From contig JAILAS010000212.1 of NCBI GenBank assembly GCA_024681495.1, forward strand, positions 1 to 7,571: DNA of 7,571 nucleotides. Direction: 5' to 3'. Positions 5,067 to 7,571 of this stretch are shown here, one piece after another. The notes beneath the pieces are model-generated. The model ran no database searches, had not been told where the DNA came from, and was given only the letters and a program-made list of their open reading frames with translations. The translations under genes and the position numbers were made by a program. The DNA comes from Eubacterium sp. GTDB taxonomy: Bacteria; Bacillota; Clostridia; Lachnospirales; Lachnospiraceae. How positions within the stretch are numbered: the stretch's first letter is position 1; each line of letters opens with the position of its first letter.

Positions 5067-6149
5067 TCACTTCCGTCTTTCGTTGCCATTCAGCTGATAA
5101 TACCTCGCCTTCGCCTCATACATCCTCTTATCCGCAATCTTCGCGAGGTCGGCAACCGAACTGTCCGGGAACTCGCTGCTGCAGACATATCCGTATGAGG
5201 TGCTGAGGAAGATGCTGTTGTCCTGTGACCAGTCGGCAATCCGCAGGTCGTAGGAGTCCAGAAGCTCCTCGGTTTCCTTGCGGTTGGCGTATATCAACGC
5301 GACGAACTCGTCGCCGCCGATTCGGTAGACCTTCCCCTTGGTGGAGAAGCACATCTTCATGCACTGCGCGGCGCCAATGATGTAATTGTCCCCTGCGTCG
5401 TGCCCGTAGGTGTCGTTCACTTCCTTAAGACCGTTAATGTCCATCGAAACGTAGACAATCTCGCGATTTCCACGCTCTTTATCGAATCTCGTAACGTCAA
5501 TCTCGTACACGCGCCTGTTCAGAAGGAGCGTCATGGCGTCGAGATCCGCGCTGTCGAGCTCGTCGATGATTCTCTCGGCCAGGGTGAGTCGTATGTAGAG
5601 GAAGTTCATACCCAATACAATCTGGAATACGAAGAATACGAAGACGTTAATCAGCGAGGGAGTCATTCCGTAGGTATCTATAATCAGGTAGAGCATTCCT
5701 GTATCCGCCAGCACAACCATGAGTGCGTAAACGTAAGGAGTCATGAAGAAACTCAGAGGCACGATGAAGGAGAAGGTCATGAAAACCATCGGATCCACCA
5801 CGCCGTTTATGATTTTATCGGATAGTGAAATCGCGAGCGACCATCCGTAGAGGACGATGGCGCACAGGGGATTGATTATCTGCAGCAGGATATACCTGTG
5901 CTCGATGTCGCGGCTTACCGTCGCGTTTATGATAATACATATGAGTGAGAATGACAGGAGAAAAACGTAGAAGCATCTGTATCTGAAAAGATATGTCTGG
6001 TATAGGTCGGGGTTGGTGAAAGTGTAGGTAATCATGATGCACTCGAGAAGGCACACAACGACCAACGCTATGGTTGAAGTCTTCAGTGAAGAACCATAGG
6101 CTTCTATTAGAACACGAGTCTTTTTATTTGCCCTAGCTTTATTGTACAT
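5067..6149 (-). CDS. membrane diguanylate cyclase (GGDEF protein)
   Basis: This 360-residue enzyme is predicted to make cyclic di-GMP from two GTP at the inner face of the membrane. About six hydrophobic segments fill residues 24-186 (roughly 24-45, 58-76, 87-108, 121-137, 139-158, 165-187); they form an unrecognised sensor or anchor. The GGDEF domain covers about 200-352, with Asp237 in SMDINGLK (metal), Asn245 and Asp254 in NDTYGHDAGD (guanine contacts) and the intact signature IGGDEF (277-282). The residues before it read STKGKVYR, so the RxxD inhibitory I-site is absent and product feedback at that site is not expected. The ATG at 6149 has no normal Shine-Dalgarno, only two GGGG tracts (GGGGTTGGGGT) right in front. 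It has its own promoter at 6212-6240. Catalytic residues are intact, so activity is likely; the signal sensed is unknown. Confidence 0.94.
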   Translation of the reverse strand: MYNKARANKKTRVLIEAYGSSLKTSTIALVVVCLLECIMITYTFTNPDLYQTYLFRYRCFYVFLLSFSLICIIINATVSRDIEHRYILLQIINPLCAIVLYGWSLAISLSDKIINGVVDPMVFMTFSFIVPLSFFMTPYVYALMVVLADTGMLYLIIDTYGMTPSLINVFVFFVFQIVLGMNFLYIRLTLAERIIDELDSADLDAMTLLLNRRVYEIDVTRFDKERGNREIVYVSMDINGLKEVNDTYGHDAGDNYIIGAAQCMKMCFSTKGKVYRIGGDEFVALIYANRKETEELLDSYDLRIADWSQDNSIFLSTSYGYVCSSEFPDSSVADLAKIADKRMYEAKARYYQLNGNERRK

Positions 6150-6211
6150 ACCCCAACCCCAATGTATGTGAAGAACGGTAGCTACGGAAATTTTATTAAC
6201 GATTTAAAAGA

Positions 6212-6240
6212 ATTATACCAAAGCGGTTACATATCGACAA
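6212..6240 (-). promoter_or_regulatory. extended -10 housekeeping promoter of the diguanylate cyclase gene
   Basis: On the minus strand TTGTCG (6240-6235) and a perfect TATAAT (6217-6212) are separated by exactly 17 bp, with TGG directly before TATAAT giving a TGn extended -10. The start would be near 6205, leaving about a 55-nt leader before the ATG at 6149. The -35 matches consensus at 4 of 6 positions. The site begins 5 bp beyond the stop of the TetR remnant, so it may be the old downstream promoter left intact when that gene decayed. Confidence 0.75.
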
Positions 6241-6244
6241 GGCT

Positions 6245-6469
6245 TTATGTCGCATTGTATACAGAAAGGTCGCCCGATACGGAAGAATACATGGCCCGGG
6301 AGAACTGGTGTATTATGTCTACCAGCTTCTTTTGGGGAACCGGGGTGCCTGCGTTAATCCATTCGAGCATAAGGTTAATTACTCCGGCGTTTTGGAAAAA
6401 GGCGGCATAGTACTCCGTCAGCGGACGGCGGATGGAGCGCCCTGTAATACACTGAAAACCCGACTGTCT
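6245..6469 (-). pseudogene. C-terminal remnant of a TetR/AcrR-family regulator
   Basis: Reading the minus strand from the codon after the polysaccharide gene's stop, 74 codons are open and end at TAA 6247-6245. The last ~65 residues read as the ligand-domain end of a clostridial TetR regulator: TEYYAAFFQNAGVINLMLEW (18-37 of the frame), then INAGTPVPQKKLVDIIHQF. The pattern of Tyr-Tyr, Phe, Gly-Val-Ile, Leu-Glu-Trp-Ile, Gly and Pro before a final helix is characteristic. There is no start codon before an internal Met (residue 34), no ribosome binding site and no DNA-binding domain; about two thirds of a normal ~190-residue protein is missing. The fragment lies in the same frame as the upstream gene, directly after its stop, which suggests a deletion removed the 5' part. 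It is most likely non-functional. The family call is by pattern recognition and could be tested by a profile search. Confidence 0.7.
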
Positions 6470-7571
6470 TTATTTCACGGCATCAATAAGCTCCCGAAGG
6501 GTATCGTCGACGGTCAGCTCCGGCTGATCGTCGATCATCTTCCCGAGGGGGCTTAGCTTTTGCATATTTTCATCCATAAGATCGGGGAGCGCGAGAACCT
6601 CCTGCCTGCACTTTTCGTAGGCGTCCTCGTCGCCGGAAATCAGACCGTCGTACAATAGGTTGACATAATTTCTATATTCCTCGACGTTGAAATAGTCCAG
6701 GTCTATGGCTCTTCTGCCGTATTTAATCATCGCGTCGTAATCGCCGTCAATATCGGCCACCATCGCCTTCGCGTACCACGCCAGAGCACAGTATTTGTTG
6801 TGGGAGAGGATGCCCTCCGCCAGCGCCTTCGCCTCGTCCGCATCTTCGGTTTCGGAAAGCTCGGCGATAAGGGCCTCGGTGTGCGAGGGATAGAGGCGGA
6901 GCGTGAGTTCCGTGTTTCCGGCCTTGAAGGCCGCCAGTGGAACGCAAAGATATACGCCCGCCAGCGCGAAGAGACCGAGCACGCACTTCGTCCGGAGCGC
7001 CACGGGAATCCCGCCGGGCGATGGTTTTATGTCAACTACATCCGCCGGATTTCCATCCTCGTCATCCACATCTGCCGGATCTCCATCCTCGTCCCCGGCG
7101 TCCATTCGAACACTCCGCCCAATCTTCACATCGTCCAGTATGAGGAGCATGAGGAACGCCATGCCCGAAAACGCCATGTCGAAGTCCAGGAGTCCGTGGA
7201 CGAAGAGGACGGCCAGCATTGTTTTCATGGGCGATGACACCTGCCTCGAGAAAAGCCCCCAAACGACGGCCGCAGCGTAGCAGACCATCGGCACAATCCC
7301 CGCGTCGAGCCCCAGCTGGAGCAGGTCGTTGTGCACGAACATCACGGAGTACCATCCGGTCTGTATGGAGTTCTGTATGTAGTAGTAGCCCATGTAGCCC
7401 AGGCCGAGCGGGTATTTTACGAGCAGGGGCAGGGCGTCCAGGGCGTAGAGGGCGCGGCCGACCAGGGTCGATTCCGTGAGGGAAATTTCCGTAATACGGG
7501 AGAGCGCGCCTTCGCCGGTGAGCATCAGGGCGCCCGCTCCGATGAGTACGGCCGCCAGCGATATGATTATA
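6470..7571 (-). CDS. O-antigen ligase/polymerase-like membrane protein with TPR-like tail, 5' end outside window
   Basis: This is the C-terminal 366 codons of a Wzy/O-antigen ligase-family protein, which joins or polymerises surface glycans outside the membrane. Numbering from the Met at 7525, the family signature is visible: GRALYALDALPLL (23-35), YPLGLGYMGYYY (38-49) and the HND motif (65-67) in the large external loop. Hydrophobic segments lie around 76-92, 101-115 and 117-131, followed by an acidic loop (141-165) with a duplicated 10-residue unit. A last membrane segment is at about 180-198. Residues 200-320 are helical and TPR-like (AWYAKAMVADIDGDYDAMIKYG), a fusion common in Gram-positive members. 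The frame stays open upstream of that Met through a hydrophobic stretch (IIISLAAVLIGAGAL) to the window edge, so the Met is internal. In a Gram-positive host the product is probably a teichoic-type or capsular glycan; this is inference. Confidence 0.85.
   Translation of the reverse strand, partial: IIISLAAVLIGAGALMLTGEGALSRITEISLTESTLVGRALYALDALPLLVKYPLGLGYMGYYYIQNSIQTGWYSVMFVHNDLLQLGLDAGIVPMVCYAAAVVWGLFSRQVSSPMKTMLAVLFVHGLLDFDMAFSGMAFLMLLILDDVKIGRSVRMDAGDEDGDPADVDDEDGNPADVVDIKPSPGGIPVALRTKCVLGLFALAGVYLCVPLAAFKAGNTELTLRLYPSHTEALIAELSETEDADEAKALAEGILSHNKYCALAWYAKAMVADIDGDYDAMIKYGRRAIDLDYFNVEEYRNYVNLLYDGLISGDEDAYEKCRQEVLALPDLMDENMQKLSPLGKMIDDQPELTVDDTLRELIDAVK
7034..7093 (-). repeat. two-copy 30-bp in-frame tandem repeat in the ligase-like gene
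   Basis: Positions 7034-7063 and 7064-7093 match at 26 of 30 bases and encode two consecutive 10-residue acidic units, DEDGDPADVD and DEDGNPADVV. They sit in the cytoplasmic-or-external linker between the ligase core and the last membrane segment. The length is a multiple of three, so the frame is kept. It looks like a slipped-strand or unequal-crossover duplication that has since diverged slightly. Confidence 0.85.

Noticed and set aside
6150..6205. c-di-GMP riboswitch in the cyclase leader
   Set aside because: The predicted leader of about 55 nt is too short for a GEMM aptamer plus expression platform and shows no matching conserved core.
6162..6410. 82-codon plus-strand open frame between the cyclase and ligase-like genes
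   Set aside because: It has no ribosome binding site, overlaps the minus-strand cyclase promoter, and lies antisense to the TetR remnant, which reads convincingly as protein.

Overview
The window looks like chromosomal DNA of a Gram-positive, low-to-mid-GC Clostridia-type bacterium, most likely in or near the Lachnospiraceae. This rests on GGAGG-like ribosome binding sites, an ECF sigma/RsiV-type anti-sigma pair typical of Firmicutes, a MalY/PatB-type PLP enzyme with a Firmicute-like N terminus, and a TetR C-terminal remnant of the clostridial kind. Composition is moderately G+C rich in genes and A+T rich in promoters. The genus is inference; no rRNA or other marker gene is present.

Layout. 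(1) Positions 1-1772, plus strand: two consecutive, unrelated-subfamily alpha/beta hydrolases 33 bp apart, probably one operon; the first is cut by the left edge. (2) Positions 1824-4438, minus strand: a compact cluster transcribed right to left, made of an ECF sigma factor, its membrane anti-sigma factor with an RsiV-type DUF3298 domain, and a MalY/PatB-type aminotransferase/C-S lyase. An ECF-type promoter (TGAAAC, 17 bp, TATCTA) lies about 95 bp before the sigma gene, as expected for autoregulation. The cluster converges on the hydrolases across a 51-bp gap. (3) Positions 4586-5049: about 460 bp with no credible gene but an extraordinary density of inverted repeats. They comprise a 48-bp tandem repeat with compensatory stem changes, a perfect 11-bp hairpin, a long A/T-flanked hairpin, a 15-bp hairpin, and a 264-bp foldback with 83-nt arms (25 bp perfect) enclosing two further hairpins. 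(4) Positions 5067-6149, minus strand: a six-TM diguanylate cyclase without an I-site, driven by an extended -10 promoter at 6212-6240. (5) Positions 6245-6469, minus strand: a start-less remnant of the C terminus of a TetR-family regulator. (6) Positions 6470-7571, minus strand: the 3' part of an O-antigen ligase/polymerase-like membrane protein with a TPR-like tail, cut by the right edge.

How it fits together. The sigma/anti-sigma pair is a cell-envelope stress switch of the SigV/RsiV type. The membrane cyclase makes c-di-GMP, and the ligase-like protein belongs to surface polysaccharide synthesis, so the right two thirds has a cell-surface and signalling theme. The items most worth follow-up are the structured intergenic block, the autoregulated sigma operon with an unusual third gene, and the decayed TetR gene that is easily missed because it has no start codon.
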